This document shows positions 1-7,954 of a DNA stretch of 64,000 nucleotides, piece by piece. The DNA comes from Kribbella kalugense (GTDB taxonomy: Bacteria; Actinomycetota; Actinomycetes; Propionibacteriales; Kribbellaceae): NCBI RefSeq assembly GCF_004365875.1, contig NZ_SODF01000002.1, positions 186,001 to 250,000 on the forward strand, in the 5' to 3' direction. Positions within the stretch are counted from its first letter, which is position 1, and each line of letters starts with the position of its first letter. Both the position numbers and the translations under genes were made by a program. The notes under the pieces are model-generated. The model searched no databases and was not told the origin of the DNA. It saw nothing but the letters and a program-made list of their open reading frames with translations.

Positions 1-783
1 CAGTACGTCGCTAGCCCGGCCGGCGAAGAACTCAGTCCAGGTCGACCCGTTCGGCGTACCGGTGTCAAAGGTGACGTCGGCCAGCCGGCCTATCGGTGAG
101 TCGGCCACGCCGGTGATGACGACGGTGAGCGCACCTTCCTCGGCGGCCCGCTTGACGTAGTCGAGCGTGGTCGGATCGTTCCCCGACCGCGCCACCGTCA
201 ACGCGACATCGCCCGCGCCGAGCAGGCCGGCGCCGATCTGCGAAGACTGCGGTCCGTCGAAGAACCACACCGGAATCCCGATCCGCAGCAGCCGGATGTA
301 CAGCTCGCGCGCCGGGACCGCGTCCCCCCACTCCCCATAGATATGGGTACGGCGAGCGCCCGCGATCGCGTCCGCGACCCGGGTCGCAGCCGGCAGGTCG
401 ATCGCCGCCAACGCGTTGCGCAGTGCGTTCGCCTGGGTCGACGCCAGCACGTTGAGCACCTGCTCAGGCGGGTCCGCCGGGCCGATCGCCATACCGATGT
501 CGCTCGCCCACCCGGCCTCCAGACCGCGGCCGACCTCCATGGCCAGCGCCGCCCGCAAGGCCGGGTACCCGGCGAACCCGAGATGCGTGGACAACCGCGT
601 CACGGTCGCGGCCGAGGTCTGCGCAACCCCGGCCAGCTTGGTGATCGACCCGCGCGCGACCTCGTCCGGGTTCGCCAGGATGTGCTCGGCGACCCGCTGC
701 ATCGCGCCGTTCAGCTCGGGCAGGGCTCGCTTGACCAGCTGCAACGGACTCGGACTGCCGGCTCGCTCCATCAGGGATTCCAT
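1..783 (-). CDS. MurR/RpiR-family transcriptional regulator (3' end beyond window)
   Basis: The minus strand reads open from ATG at 783 to the window edge, giving 261 residues. The N-terminal ~80 residues are an RpiR-type helix-turn-helix, with NPDEVARGSITKLAGVAQ and TVTRLSTHLGFAGYPALR. Residues ~110-261 are a SIS sugar-phosphate-binding domain, with THIYGEWGDAVPAR and VALTVARSGNDPTT. Family members are usually ~280-300 residues, so only the tail is missing. It starts 11 bp after the permease stop at 795, so it is probably the last gene of the sugar importer operon and may control it in response to a phosphosugar. An in-frame ATG at 771 is an alternative start. The ligand is unknown. Confidence 0.85.
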   Translation of the reverse strand, partial: MESLMERAGSPSPLQLVKRALPELNGAMQRVAEHILANPDEVARGSITKLAGVAQTSAATVTRLSTHLGFAGYPALRAALAMEVGRGLEAGWASDIGMAIGPADPPEQVLNVLASTQANALRNALAAIDLPAATRVADAIAGARRTHIYGEWGDAVPARELYIRLLRIGIPVWFFDGPQSSQIGAGLLGAGDVALTVARSGNDPTTLDYVKRAAEEGALTVVITGVADSPIGRLADVTFDTGTPNGSTWTEFFAGRASDVL

Positions 784-794
784 TCCGTGATCAA

Positions 795-1613
795 CTATTT
801 GATCCCAGTGTGAGTCATCGCCGCGATGAACCGGCGCTGCAGAACGACGAAGACGATCAGCACCGGAACGATCGAGATCACCGACGCGGCCATGGTCAGA
901 CCGGGTGCGATCTGGCCTTGTTCGTCGACGAAGTTGGTCAGGCTCAGCGGCAGCGTGTACCGATCCGGATTGCTGATCAGCACCAGCGGGGTCTCGTAGT
1001 CGTTCCACGACCAGACGAACGCCAGGATGCCGAGCGCACTCATCACCGGTGTTGCCAACGGCAAGTAGATCCGGGTGAACACCCGCCACTCGTTCGCCCC
1101 GTCCATCCGGGCCGCCTCGGCGAACTCGGCCGGCTGACTGATGAAGAACTGCCGCATCAGGAACGTCCCGAGCACGGTGAACATCCCGGGCAGGATCAAC
1201 GCCCACAACGTGTCGTACAGCCCGAGCTTCTGGAAGTAAATGAACCGCGGCACCAGCAACAACTGCGCCGGGATGATCGCAGTCGCCAGATACAGGAGGA
1301 ACAGTTTGTCCCGCCCCTTGAACGACATCCGCGCGAAGGCATACCCGGCCATCGTCGCGGTGATCAGCTCGCCCGCAACCCGCAGTACGGCAACGAACAC
1401 CGAGCGGCCGAACGCCGGGAGTACCGAGGTCGCCCCGGTCAGCACCGTGCTGAAGTTGTCCCACTGGAACGGGTTCGGGATCCACTGCATCGGGATCTTG
1501 TACGCGTCCACGTCCGGCTTCAGCGCGGTCGAGATCATCCACGCGAACGGCGCGAGGAACGCGATCGCGAGGATCCACAGCGGGATTCCCCACAGCCACT
1601 TCGACTTAGTCAT
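795..1613 (-). CDS. Carbohydrate ABC transporter permease (MalG/CUT1 type)
   Basis: This 272-residue membrane protein has about six hydrophobic segments. The first is the N-terminal WGIPLWILAIAFLAPFAWMI. The cytoplasmic EAA loop reads EAARMDGANEWRVF followed by IYLPLATPV, which contacts the ATPase in CUT1 importers. Its start overlaps the upstream permease gene by 8 bp, indicating translational coupling. No ATP-binding subunit is encoded in this cluster, which is common in actinobacteria where a shared MsiK-like ATPase serves many CUT1 systems. The sugar substrate cannot be read from the sequence. Confidence 0.9.
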   Translation of the reverse strand: MTKSKWLWGIPLWILAIAFLAPFAWMISTALKPDVDAYKIPMQWIPNPFQWDNFSTVLTGATSVLPAFGRSVFVAVLRVAGELITATMAGYAFARMSFKGRDKLFLLYLATAIIPAQLLLVPRFIYFQKLGLYDTLWALILPGMFTVLGTFLMRQFFISQPAEFAEAARMDGANEWRVFTRIYLPLATPVMSALGILAFVWSWNDYETPLVLISNPDRYTLPLSLTNFVDEQGQIAPGLTMAASVISIVPVLIVFVVLQRRFIAAMTHTGIK

Positions 1614-2535
1614 TGAGGGCCCTCCCTCGCTGCGCCCGCCAGGTGAGCAGAGTCAGGACGAGTACGCCGACGAACGTCACCAGGCCGATCGCCGAGGCAT
1701 AGCCGAATCGGTAGAACTGGAAGCCTGTTTGGTACATGTAGTAGGAGATCGTCGTGGTCGCGTCGCCCGGACCACCCGCGGTGATCAGCGCGATCAGGCC
1801 GAAGCCCTGTGACGCACCGATGATCAGCGTGACCATCAGGAAGATCGTTGTCGGCAGCAACGACGGCCAGGTGATCACCCGGAACTTCGCCCAGGCCGAG
1901 GCGCCATCGATGTCGGCTGCTTCGTACAGCTGCGCCGGAGCATCCTGCAGCGCCGACAGGTAGATCAGCGAGCAGTACCCGACCCCGCCCCAGATCGCCA
2001 TCACAATCAACGCCGGCAGCGCCCAGTGCGACGACGCGAACCAGCCCGGCTGGATGCCGAAGGCGTCGAGCACCTGGTTGACCAGGCCGGCCTTCGGGTT
2101 CATCAGCATCAGCCAGGTCATGCCGATCGCGACCACGTTGACGATGTACGGCAGGAAGAAGATCGCCCGCAGTACGGCGCGACCCGGGAGCGGGCGGTTG
2201 AGCGCGATGCCGAGGGCGAGTCCGAGTACGACGGTCAGTGGGACGGACACGACGACGTACACGAGGGTGAGGCCGATGGCGTGCCAGAAGCCGGGATCGC
2301 GGGCGATCGCGACGAAGTTGTCAATGCCGTTGAACGTGATGCCGCCGAGGCCGGAGACCAGGTTCCAGTCGGTGAAGGCGAGCACGACCACACTGATCAA
2401 CGGGATCAGGGTGAACGCGATCACGCCGAGCAGGTTGGGCGCGATGAACAGGAACCCGATCCACCCGCTGGGCTTGATCCCCGGCGCCTTCTCGGTCCGG
2501 ACCCTTGAGGCGGTGGCGATTGTGGCAGTGGCCAT
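1606..2535 (-). CDS. Carbohydrate ABC transporter permease (MalF/CUT1 type)
   Basis: This 309-residue inner-membrane permease has a polar N-terminal extension of ~25 residues, then roughly six transmembrane helices. The EAA loop reads EAADIDGASAWAKF followed by ITWPSLLP. It pairs with the MalG-type permease immediately downstream, overlapping it by 8 bp. Its ATG shares one base with the stop codon of the upstream binding-protein gene. The order binding protein, MalF, MalG is canonical for CUT1 sugar or oligosaccharide importers. Confidence 0.9.
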   Translation of the reverse strand: MATATIATASRVRTEKAPGIKPSGWIGFLFIAPNLLGVIAFTLIPLISVVVLAFTDWNLVSGLGGITFNGIDNFVAIARDPGFWHAIGLTLVYVVVSVPLTVVLGLALGIALNRPLPGRAVLRAIFFLPYIVNVVAIGMTWLMLMNPKAGLVNQVLDAFGIQPGWFASSHWALPALIVMAIWGGVGYCSLIYLSALQDAPAQLYEAADIDGASAWAKFRVITWPSLLPTTIFLMVTLIIGASQGFGLIALITAGGPGDATTTISYYMYQTGFQFYRFGYASAIGLVTFVGVLVLTLLTWRAQRGRALND

Positions 2536-3836
2536 CAGGGCCTCCTCTCGTTACGGGCGATCGCTGCATCGGCAAGCCGCCGTACCTCACGGATCGCGAC
2601 CCCCGGATCCTTCTCGCCCAGCCAGCACAGGTCGCGCTGCTGCTTCACGGCGAGGGTGATCTCCGGGAACCCGGTCAGCCGGGTGTCGGTGGCGAGCTTG
2701 GGGTCCGCCTCCAGTACGACGCGGCGGAACGAGTCCATGTCGAAGTACTTGTCCGGCTCCTTGCCGAGCATGCCGGTGATCACCTGGTCGTCGGTGACGC
2801 CGCCGAGCGCAGGCAGCTTGCCGCCCTTGAGCATCGGCGTCGCACCCTCGGTCAGCCAGAACTTCACGAACGCCCAGGCCGCCTCGAACTTCGGCGACTT
2901 CGGGTTGATCATGATGAAGTTGCTGAACGAGCCGCCGTTCCAGTCCTTGCCGTCGACGGTCGGCGACGGGGCGAACGCGACCTTGAAGTCGTGCGGGTAC
3001 TTCTTCGCGTCGTACAGGTAGCGCAGGTTGAACGGCGCCGTCGACCAGAGGTGGAACTCCTCGGTCAGGAACGAGTTCTGCTGGTAGGCGTCGAGATGAC
3101 GGGCGAGTACTTCGGTCCACGGGAACGCCGTACCGTCGGCGATCATCTCGCGGCCGAGCCGGAAGCCTTGCTCGAAGTGCGGGTCGCCGAAGTTCGACCG
3201 GTTGCCGTCGTACCAATAGTTGGGGCCGAGGGCGATCCGGGCGACGTCGGGGACCGTGTAGGCGCCGACGGTCTTGCCAGTCGTCAGTTGCTTGGCCGTA
3301 CTGCGGAACTCGTCGATCGTCCAGTCGTGCGGGAGCTCGACGCCGGCCTGTTGCCGGAGCTTCTCGTTGAACAGCACGAAGAACGGCTCGCGGGCGGTGG
3401 CGAGAGCCTTGACCTTGCCGTTGTCGATGTACGACCGCGGCTGCACGGTGTCGAGGAACACCTTCAGCTCCGGGTCTGCGGTGACCCGATCGGTCAGGTC
3501 CGCCGCCAGTCCGGACCCGGCCCGCAGCGCGAGCGCGCCCTGCGAGTACGTGAAGTACACATCGATGTCGACGCCGCCCTGGAGGGCCGTGTCGAGCTTG
3601 AGGTTGCCGCGGTCGTCGTTCACGAACCGCGTGTAGTTCACCTTGTACTGCGGAAACTTCTCCTGGAACGCCTTCACCACATCACCCGGCCCCGAGGCCG
3701 CCGGCACCCCACCCCACACCTGCAGAGCCCCAGACCGCCCGCCATCACCACCGGAACACCCCGGCACCACAGCAGCCGCCAGCCCTGCCCCCACCCCGGC
3801 CAACACCTCCCGCCGAGAAAATCTTTTGCGCCTCAC
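2535..3836 (-). CDS. Extracellular sugar-binding lipoprotein of the ABC importer
   Basis: This 433-residue solute-binding protein of the family 1 type begins with GTG at 3836, preceded by a GGGAGGTGGAG ribosome site. The N-terminus combines a twin-arginine-like SRREVLAG with a lipobox ending VVPGC (Cys ~27), so it is probably a Tat-exported lipoprotein. The mature part has the usual cluster-B features, including GKVKALATAREPFFVLFNEKL, VWGG near the N-terminus and AWAFVKFWL near the C-terminus. It is the first gene of the operon. Part of an 11-bp inverted repeat lies inside codons 3-6. Confidence 0.88.
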   Translation of the reverse strand: MRRKRFSRREVLAGVGAGLAAAVVPGCSGGDGGRSGALQVWGGVPAASGPGDVVKAFQEKFPQYKVNYTRFVNDDRGNLKLDTALQGGVDIDVYFTYSQGALALRAGSGLAADLTDRVTADPELKVFLDTVQPRSYIDNGKVKALATAREPFFVLFNEKLRQQAGVELPHDWTIDEFRSTAKQLTTGKTVGAYTVPDVARIALGPNYWYDGNRSNFGDPHFEQGFRLGREMIADGTAFPWTEVLARHLDAYQQNSFLTEEFHLWSTAPFNLRYLYDAKKYPHDFKVAFAPSPTVDGKDWNGGSFSNFIMINPKSPKFEAAWAFVKFWLTEGATPMLKGGKLPALGGVTDDQVITGMLGKEPDKYFDMDSFRRVVLEADPKLATDTRLTGFPEITLAVKQQRDLCWLGEKDPGVAIREVRRLADAAIARNERRP

Positions 3837-3868
3837 ACTCCACCTCCCACCAGATCTCGCAAAAGATT
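3820..3868 (-). promoter_or_regulatory. Inverted repeat at the sugar-operon start, candidate RpiR operator
   Basis: AATCTTTTGCG (3820-3830) and CGCAAAAGATT (3858-3868) form a perfect 11-bp inverted repeat with a 27-nt spacer. The gene-proximal half lies inside the first codons of the binding-protein gene. A related AAATCTTTTT lies at about 3903-3912. AT-rich palindromes of this sort are typical RpiR targets, and an RpiR gene ends the operon. The assignment is inference. The repeat could instead form an mRNA leader hairpin sequestering the start. Confidence 0.45.
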
Positions 3869-3921
3869 AGCCAATCAACCCCCAATTGCCTACCCCCACT
3901 GCAAATCTTTTTCAGAGATTC

Positions 3922-4013
3922 CTAACGACAGGAGGTAGTGCATCAGTAGGACCGTCAGAGCCGTTCAGCCACCGTGAGCCCACGCCGGATACTGGACTAC
4001 CTCCTGTCGTTAG
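3922..4013. repeat. Long palindromic element, family 1, copy 1
   Basis: CTAACGACAGGAGGTAGT (3922-3939) is perfectly complementary to 3996-4013, giving 18-bp arms around a 56-nt interior. The TAA stop of the minus-strand gene ending at 4010 lies inside the right arm. The arm carries AGGAGGT, a full Shine-Dalgarno core. Three related copies occur at 4913-5010, 37780-37875 and 52271-52372. Interiors are unrelated in sequence but similar in length. It could be a terminator, a mobile REP/MITE-like element, or an RNA structure. Confidence 0.85.
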
Positions 4014-4861
4014 CGGCTCCGAACCGCGCTCCGGATGCTCTCGACCACCCAGGCTGGATCGCCGATCACCTGCTGATAGGTGAACCGGAGTACGAGCCAA
4101 CCGGCGGTGACCAGATCGTCGTACCGCCGGCAATCCGCAGCGAAAGCCGCCGGGGAACCGTGGAACTCGTACCCCTCTGCCTCCAGAGCGATCCGGGCCG
4201 GTCGATGACCGAGGTCCACCCGAGCCCAGGTCCCGGCGGTGCGGACAACGACCTGCGGCTCGAACCCGTCAATCCCCGCGCAGATCAACAGACTTCGGAG
4301 CATGGACTCGAGGAAGCTCTCCGACAGCCTGGTGGCCTCGGCCGCAACCCGCACCGCGTTCGGACGGCCCGGTCCGCGCATTGCGGTGGCTGCGGCCTCC
4401 AGTTCATCCTTCGTCAACTTGCCGGTGCCGAGCGCCGCGTCGGCGACCGCAAGGGCCTCGCCGAACGGCAGGATCCGGGCGCAGTCGAGCACCGTTCGTT
4501 GCAGGGAGGTCAGCCGAGCCGCTCGCTCAGCAGACGAGACCGCAGCCCAGTGCAGCTCGGCCGGGCGGCCCGGCCGAGGTCTGCGCTGTGCAGGAACGAT
4601 GATGTGCGGCTTCTCCGGCTTGGTGAGCACCGGCAATCCCCAGCCGACCGCCGCGCTGGTGTGCGAGACAACCCCGTCGTAGGCCACTGCAGCGAGTTGC
4701 TCCGGCCCCAGAGCCGTCAGCCCATAGACCCCACGAGCGAGCCGCTCGACCTCGCCTCGCTGCACTGCCGCCTTCAGGGCGCCAGACGACGCCAGCCCGG
4801 TCAGTTCAGCGGTCGTCGCACAGCCTCCGAGCCGGGCGAGGATCTCGACGACAGAGGTCAC
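4010..4861 (-). CDS. AbiEi-like N-terminal / DUF559 (Vsr-fold) protein
   Basis: This 283-residue protein starts at GTG 4861. Residues ~1-60 resemble the AbiEi antitoxin-type winged helix, with CATTAELTGLASSGALKAAV and ERLARGVYGL. Residues ~190-280 resemble the DUF559/Vsr-like nuclease fold, with RVDLGHRPARIALEAEGYEFH and RYDDLVTAGWLVLRFTYQQV. Such proteins are common in actinobacteria and their role is unproven; they are sometimes discussed as orphan defence or toxin-antitoxin-like genes. It is flanked on both sides by family 1 palindromes, and its stop codon lies inside one arm. Catalytic activity is not established. Confidence 0.7.
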   Translation of the reverse strand: MTSVVEILARLGGCATTAELTGLASSGALKAAVQRGEVERLARGVYGLTALGPEQLAAVAYDGVVSHTSAAVGWGLPVLTKPEKPHIIVPAQRRPRPGRPAELHWAAVSSAERAARLTSLQRTVLDCARILPFGEALAVADAALGTGKLTKDELEAAATAMRGPGRPNAVRVAAEATRLSESFLESMLRSLLICAGIDGFEPQVVVRTAGTWARVDLGHRPARIALEAEGYEFHGSPAAFAADCRRYDDLVTAGWLVLRFTYQQVIGDPAWVVESIRSAVRSR

Positions 4862-4912
4862 CCAATGATCCTGCGGGATTCGGCAGGATCGCGGCTGGCG
4901 TTATCCACAGGG

Positions 4913-5010
4913 CCGCTAACGACAGGAGGTTGTCAGGTCGGCGAGCCGTCTGCAGACTCGGCTGGCCGCCGGGAGCGCCCGTTTCGGGCACTACCTCCTG
5001 TCCTTACGGC
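4913..5010. repeat. Long palindromic element, family 1, copy 2 (imperfect)
   Basis: The left arm, GCCGCTAACGACAGGAGGTT (from 4913), pairs imperfectly with the right arm 4989-5010, whose reverse complement begins GCCGTAAGGACAGGAGGT. A one-base bulge and a few mismatches have accumulated. It sits between the end of murB (stop at 5011) and the start of the AbiEi/DUF559 gene, so with copy 1 it brackets that gene. The interior is ~55 nt. The core GACAGGAGGT is intact in both arms. Confidence 0.75.
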
Positions 5011-6036
5011 TCAGAGGGTGCAGTTCACTAGGACTGGTTCGTTGGTGAGGGTGATGTTGAAGGAGTGGTGGACCTGGGTGCGGACGTGGGTGGCGAGGGT
5101 TAGGAGTTCTTTGGCCGTCGCGGTGCCGCGGTTGGTGAGGGCGAGGGTGTGTTTGGTGGAGACGGCGGCGGCGCCGATGGTGAAGCCTTTGGAGACGCCG
5201 GCGTGCTCGATCAGCCAGGCGGCGCTGGTTTTGACTCGGCCGTCCGGTTGGGGCCATTGGGGGGCGCCGGCCGGGACCTCGGCGGGGGTGTCGAGGATCG
5301 GGTTGGTGAAGAAGGAGCCGGCGCTCCAGGTGTCGTGGTCGGCTGGGTCGAGGACCATGCCTTTGCTGCGGCGGAGGCCGAGGACGGCTTCACGTACGTC
5401 GGTCATCGGGGCGCGGGAGCCTGGTTCGACGTCGAGTACGCGGGCCAGTTCGGCGTACCCGACCGGCGCGGACAGATCGCCGATCGTCAACTGGAAGGTG
5501 ACCTCGAGTACGACGTACCGCGATGGGTCGGCCTTGAAGCGGGAGTTGCGATAGCTGAATCCACACTCCGCCGCGAAGATCGTCTCGAGCCTCCCAGCAA
5601 CCCGGTCCCATACCCGGACGGAAGCGATCGTCTCGGCGACCTCGTGTCCATAGGCCCCGACGTTCTGCACCGGCGTCGATCCGGCCAGCCCGGGGATCCC
5701 GGACATCGACTCGAGTCCGCTCCACTCCTCCGCGATCGCACGCTGTACGACGCCGTCCCAGTCCTCGCCGGCCGCAACGTGCACCATCGCCCCGGAGCAC
5801 AGGTCAGACTCGACCCGGATGCCGGAAGTCGCGATCTTGACGACGGTCCCGCGGAATCCGTCGTCCCCGATCACCACGTTGCTGCCGCCCGACAGCAGCA
5901 GCACCGGCTCCCCGGCGGCATCCGCGTCGCGGACCGCGGTGATCAGGTCGTCCTCGGTGGTGACCTCGATGAACTTGTCGGCCGACCCGCCGATCCGCAG
6001 CGTGGTGTAGTCGGCCAGCGACACGTGCGTTCTCAC
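5011..6036 (-). CDS. murB: UDP-N-acetylmuramate dehydrogenase
   Basis: MurB reduces UDP-N-acetylglucosamine enolpyruvate to UDP-N-acetylmuramate with NADPH and FAD in the cytoplasmic phase of peptidoglycan synthesis. The 341-residue length fits the type I enzyme. The FAD-binding N-terminus has TTLRIGG and LSGGSNVVIGDDGFRG (~48-63). Type I residues appear in CGFSYRNSRFK (~158-168), and GSFFTNP supplies the catalytic serine loop. The C-terminal substrate domain ends NEPVLV. The start overlaps the upstream MaoC gene by 4 bp. Coupling of murB to paired MaoC genes and rpmG is a known actinobacterial arrangement. Confidence 0.95.
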   Translation of the reverse strand: MRTHVSLADYTTLRIGGSADKFIEVTTEDDLITAVRDADAAGEPVLLLSGGSNVVIGDDGFRGTVVKIATSGIRVESDLCSGAMVHVAAGEDWDGVVQRAIAEEWSGLESMSGIPGLAGSTPVQNVGAYGHEVAETIASVRVWDRVAGRLETIFAAECGFSYRNSRFKADPSRYVVLEVTFQLTIGDLSAPVGYAELARVLDVEPGSRAPMTDVREAVLGLRRSKGMVLDPADHDTWSAGSFFTNPILDTPAEVPAGAPQWPQPDGRVKTSAAWLIEHAGVSKGFTIGAAAVSTKHTLALTNRGTATAKELLTLATHVRTQVHHSFNITLTNEPVLVNCTL

Positions 6037-6434
6037 CGGACCCGCACGACCGCCCTGGCCCGGCCGAGCACCTTCTCCTCGCCCGCCACCGCGGTGATGT
6101 CGATCTCGGCGCGTCCGTCCGCGACCTTGTCGACCTTCGCCGAGAACGTCACGCTCGCACCCTTGTCGTCATCCGGTACGACGACCGGCTTGGTGAACCG
6201 TACGCCGTACTCCAGCAAGTCAGCCGGGTCGGAGATCCAGTCCGTGACGACCCGCACCGCGGACGCCATCGTGAGCATCCCGTGCGCGATCACGCCGGGC
6301 AGCCCGAGCGCGGCCGCCATCCGGTCGCTCCAGTGGATCGGGTTGAAGTCGCCGCTCGCACCGGCGTACCGGACCAGGTCCTCGCGCCGGAGGGTGACGG
6401 TCAGCGGGGGAAGCTCGGTGCCTACCTCGATCAT
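6033..6434 (-). CDS. MaoC-like dehydratase, catalytic subunit (HadB type)
   Basis: This 133-residue hot-dog-fold protein carries the hydratase motif GASGDFNPIHW, with the catalytic Asp ~29 and His ~34. It would dehydrate (R)-3-hydroxyacyl thioesters, probably as a heterodimer with the adjacent subunit. In mycobacteria the homologous pair acts in FAS-II; in an organism without mycolates the substrate is uncertain. Its ends overlap both the upstream HadA-like gene (6431-6434) and downstream murB (6033-6036) by 4 bp, so the three are translationally coupled. Confidence 0.88.
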   Translation of the reverse strand: MIEVGTELPPLTVTLRREDLVRYAGASGDFNPIHWSDRMAAALGLPGVIAHGMLTMASAVRVVTDWISDPADLLEYGVRFTKPVVVPDDDKGASVTFSAKVDKVADGRAEIDITAVAGEEKVLGRARAVVRVR

Positions 6435-6853
6435 GCGTCCGCCCGGTTGTGCGAGATCGTGGAGGTCGACGTCGCGATCGGGTCGCCGTCGACGGTGGTC
6501 AGGGCGGTCTCGTACATGATCACCTCGACGTCACCGGCCTTGCGCACGGTGGTGATGGTCGCGGTCGCGGCGATGTCGTCGCCGGCCTTGATCGGGCGGG
6601 TGTAGCTGAACTTCTGCGCGCCGTGGACGATCCGGTCCAGCCGCAGGCCGAGCTCCTCGTCGTTCAGCAGCTGCTCCAGCGCACGGCTGCCGAGCATGAA
6701 CGCGAACGTCGGTGGTGCGACCGCGTCAGCACCCCGGTACGCCGGGTTGGGATCGCCGATCGCGTCGGCGAACTCCCGGATCTTCTCCCGGCCGACCTGA
6801 TAGGACTCGGCGGCCGCATAGCTCCGGCCGACCATCGTGGCGTCGATCGTCAT
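6431..6853 (-). CDS. MaoC-like dehydratase, non-catalytic subunit (HadA type, FAS1-like)
   Basis: This ~140-residue hot-dog protein starts MTIDATMVGRSY at ATG 6853. It shows the HadA signature AIGDPNPAYRG but lacks the catalytic Asp-His pair of its partner, as expected of the substrate-binding subunit of a HadAB heterodimer. The open frame extends far upstream, but that region is the antisense of the FhuF-like gene, so the ATG at 6853 is preferred. It is the first gene of the HadA-HadB-murB unit, and its promoter must lie in the 69-bp gap before the opposing gene. Confidence 0.85.
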   Translation of the reverse strand: MTIDATMVGRSYAAAESYQVGREKIREFADAIGDPNPAYRGADAVAPPTFAFMLGSRALEQLLNDEELGLRLDRIVHGAQKFSYTRPIKAGDDIAATATITTVRKAGDVEVIMYETALTTVDGDPIATSTSTISHNRADA

Positions 6854-6922
6854 ATCCCGGAAGCCTACTGGCAGACTGTTCCAAGGGTTTCCGCCGCCCA
6901 TGAAGCCAGGAAGGTTTGATCG

Positions 6923-7663
6923 GTGACGGCAGTGGCGGCGCTGGGGAAATACGCCCCGAGGTACAGGCTGGAGATCGGTGCGCCGGAGGGCGACGACTGG
7001 TTGCGAGTGGACCGGATCCTGGAGCCGGGTAGTCCTGAGCTGACCGAGCTGCTCAAACGCGACGATGAGGCCAGCAACCACCGGTCCGCCCACGCGAACG
7101 CGCTCAGCATGCTGTCGTTCTACGCCGGTCGCGCACCGGCCGCCGCACTGCTGTTCTGGGCGCTGGAAGGCCGCGTCCTCGACATCCGCCCGCAGAACCT
7201 CTGGGTCCGGCCGCACGACGGTCACGGCATCGCGGCAGTCGCCGTACGCTCCGCCGACTTCCTCCCCGGCGGGCTCGACACCCTGTACGACGTGGTGCTG
7301 CGGCAGCACTTGCTCCCGCTGTCCGAGGAGCTGCACCAGCGGACCCGGGCCGGGATCCGTCAACTCCACGGCGGGGTCGCGGCTGGGTGCGCGATGGGGT
7401 TCTGCGCGGCGACCCGGGAGGAGGTCACCGTGGAACCGGCGTACCTGCTCGAGCGGTGGCGGACCTTCGTGGCCAAGGCCGGACTGGCCAGGCTCGGCGA
7501 CGTCGAGGTCGCCGCTGGGAAGCTCGTCTACCTGCGCAACACGTGCTGTCTCTATTACACGAGCGAGGTCGGCAAGGGCACGCTGTGCGGCTCGTGCTGC
7601 CTCACTCCGCGTGACGAGCGTCTCACCGCGTACGAGCGCGGCCGCCCGATCCTGACCGTCTGA
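6923..7663 (+). CDS. FhuF-like ferric iron reductase, (2Fe-2S)-binding
   Basis: This 246-residue protein starts at GTG 6923. The C-terminal NTCCLYYTS ... TLCGSCCLTPRDER supplies the paired cysteines and CxxC that bind the unusual [2Fe-2S] cluster of FhuF-type siderophore reductases. These reduce ferric siderophores in the cytoplasm to release Fe(II). The N-terminal ~190 residues are the weakly conserved substrate-binding part. It runs opposite to its neighbours and sits between rpmG and the HadA gene, which are usually adjacent and co-oriented. A strong hairpin at 7675-7704 separates it from convergent rpmG. No siderophore uptake gene is nearby. Confidence 0.8.
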   Translation: MTAVAALGKYAPRYRLEIGAPEGDDWLRVDRILEPGSPELTELLKRDDEASNHRSAHANALSMLSFYAGRAPAAALLFWALEGRVLDIRPQNLWVRPHDGHGIAAVAVRSADFLPGGLDTLYDVVLRQHLLPLSEELHQRTRAGIRQLHGGVAAGCAMGFCAATREEVTVEPAYLLERWRTFVAKAGLARLGDVEVAAGKLVYLRNTCCLYYTSEVGKGTLCGSCCLTPRDERLTAYERGRPILTV

Positions 7664-7674
7664 CAACACGACGA

Positions 7675-7704
7675 AGGGCCGCTTCGGCAATCCGAAGCGG
7701 CCCT
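7675..7704. terminator. Bidirectional terminator hairpin between the FhuF-like gene and rpmG
   Basis: AGGGCCGCTTCGG (7675-7687) and CCGAAGCGGCCCT (7692-7704) form a perfect 13-bp stem with a CAAT loop. It lies between two convergent genes, 12 bp after the FhuF-like stop and 17 bp after the rpmG stop. There is no clear T tract, which is normal for high-GC actinobacterial terminators. Confidence 0.85.
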
Positions 7705-7720
7705 CGCGGAGAAGCTGAGG

Positions 7721-7888
7721 TCAGCGGGTCTCGCGGTGGTCCGTGTGGTCGTTGCACCGGTGGCAGTACTTCTTCAGCTCAAGACGATCCGGGTCGTTCC
7801 GCCGGTTCTTCTTGGTGATGTAGTTCCGCTCCTTGCAGACCGTGCACGCCAGGGTGATCTTCGGGCGAATGTCGGTTGACTTGGCCAC
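7721..7888 (-). CDS. rpmG: 50S ribosomal protein L33
   Basis: This 55-residue protein, too short for most ORF cut-offs, starts at GTG 7888 ([18 protein letters not shown]). It carries [18 protein letters not shown] and KYCHRCNDH, so both CxxC pairs of the zinc-ribbon (C+) form of L33 are present. It binds the 50S subunit near the E site. It follows tRNA-Thr and tRNA-Met on the same strand, a classical actinobacterial order. Its usual downstream neighbours, the HadAB-like pair, are displaced by an opposing gene. Confidence 0.95.
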   Translation of the reverse strand: MAKSTDIRPKITLACTVCKERNYITKKNRRNDPDRLELKKYCHRCNDHTDHRETR

Positions 7889-7954
7889 TGCTGCCTCTTC
7901 TGTTCAGGAGTGCGCAACTGAGGTGATCGCACTCTCGAGATACTGCGTTGGTGG

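Noticed and set aside
2505-3938. Long plus-strand open frame of 477 codons opposite the sugar-binding protein gene
   Set aside because: It is the antisense of a clear lipoprotein gene, with Arg/Val/Pro-rich low-information sequence and no ribosome site. Such shadow frames are common in very GC-rich DNA.
4010-4861. Toxin-antitoxin operon of AbiE type
   Set aside because: There is no AbiEii-like nucleotidyltransferase gene next to it. The protein has the DUF559-type C-terminus instead.
6431-7690. Minus-strand open frame of 419 codons covering the FhuF-like region and the HadA-like gene
   Set aside because: Only the last ~140 codons (from ATG 6853) look like a protein family. The rest is the antisense of the FhuF-like gene, which has a convincing Cys motif.
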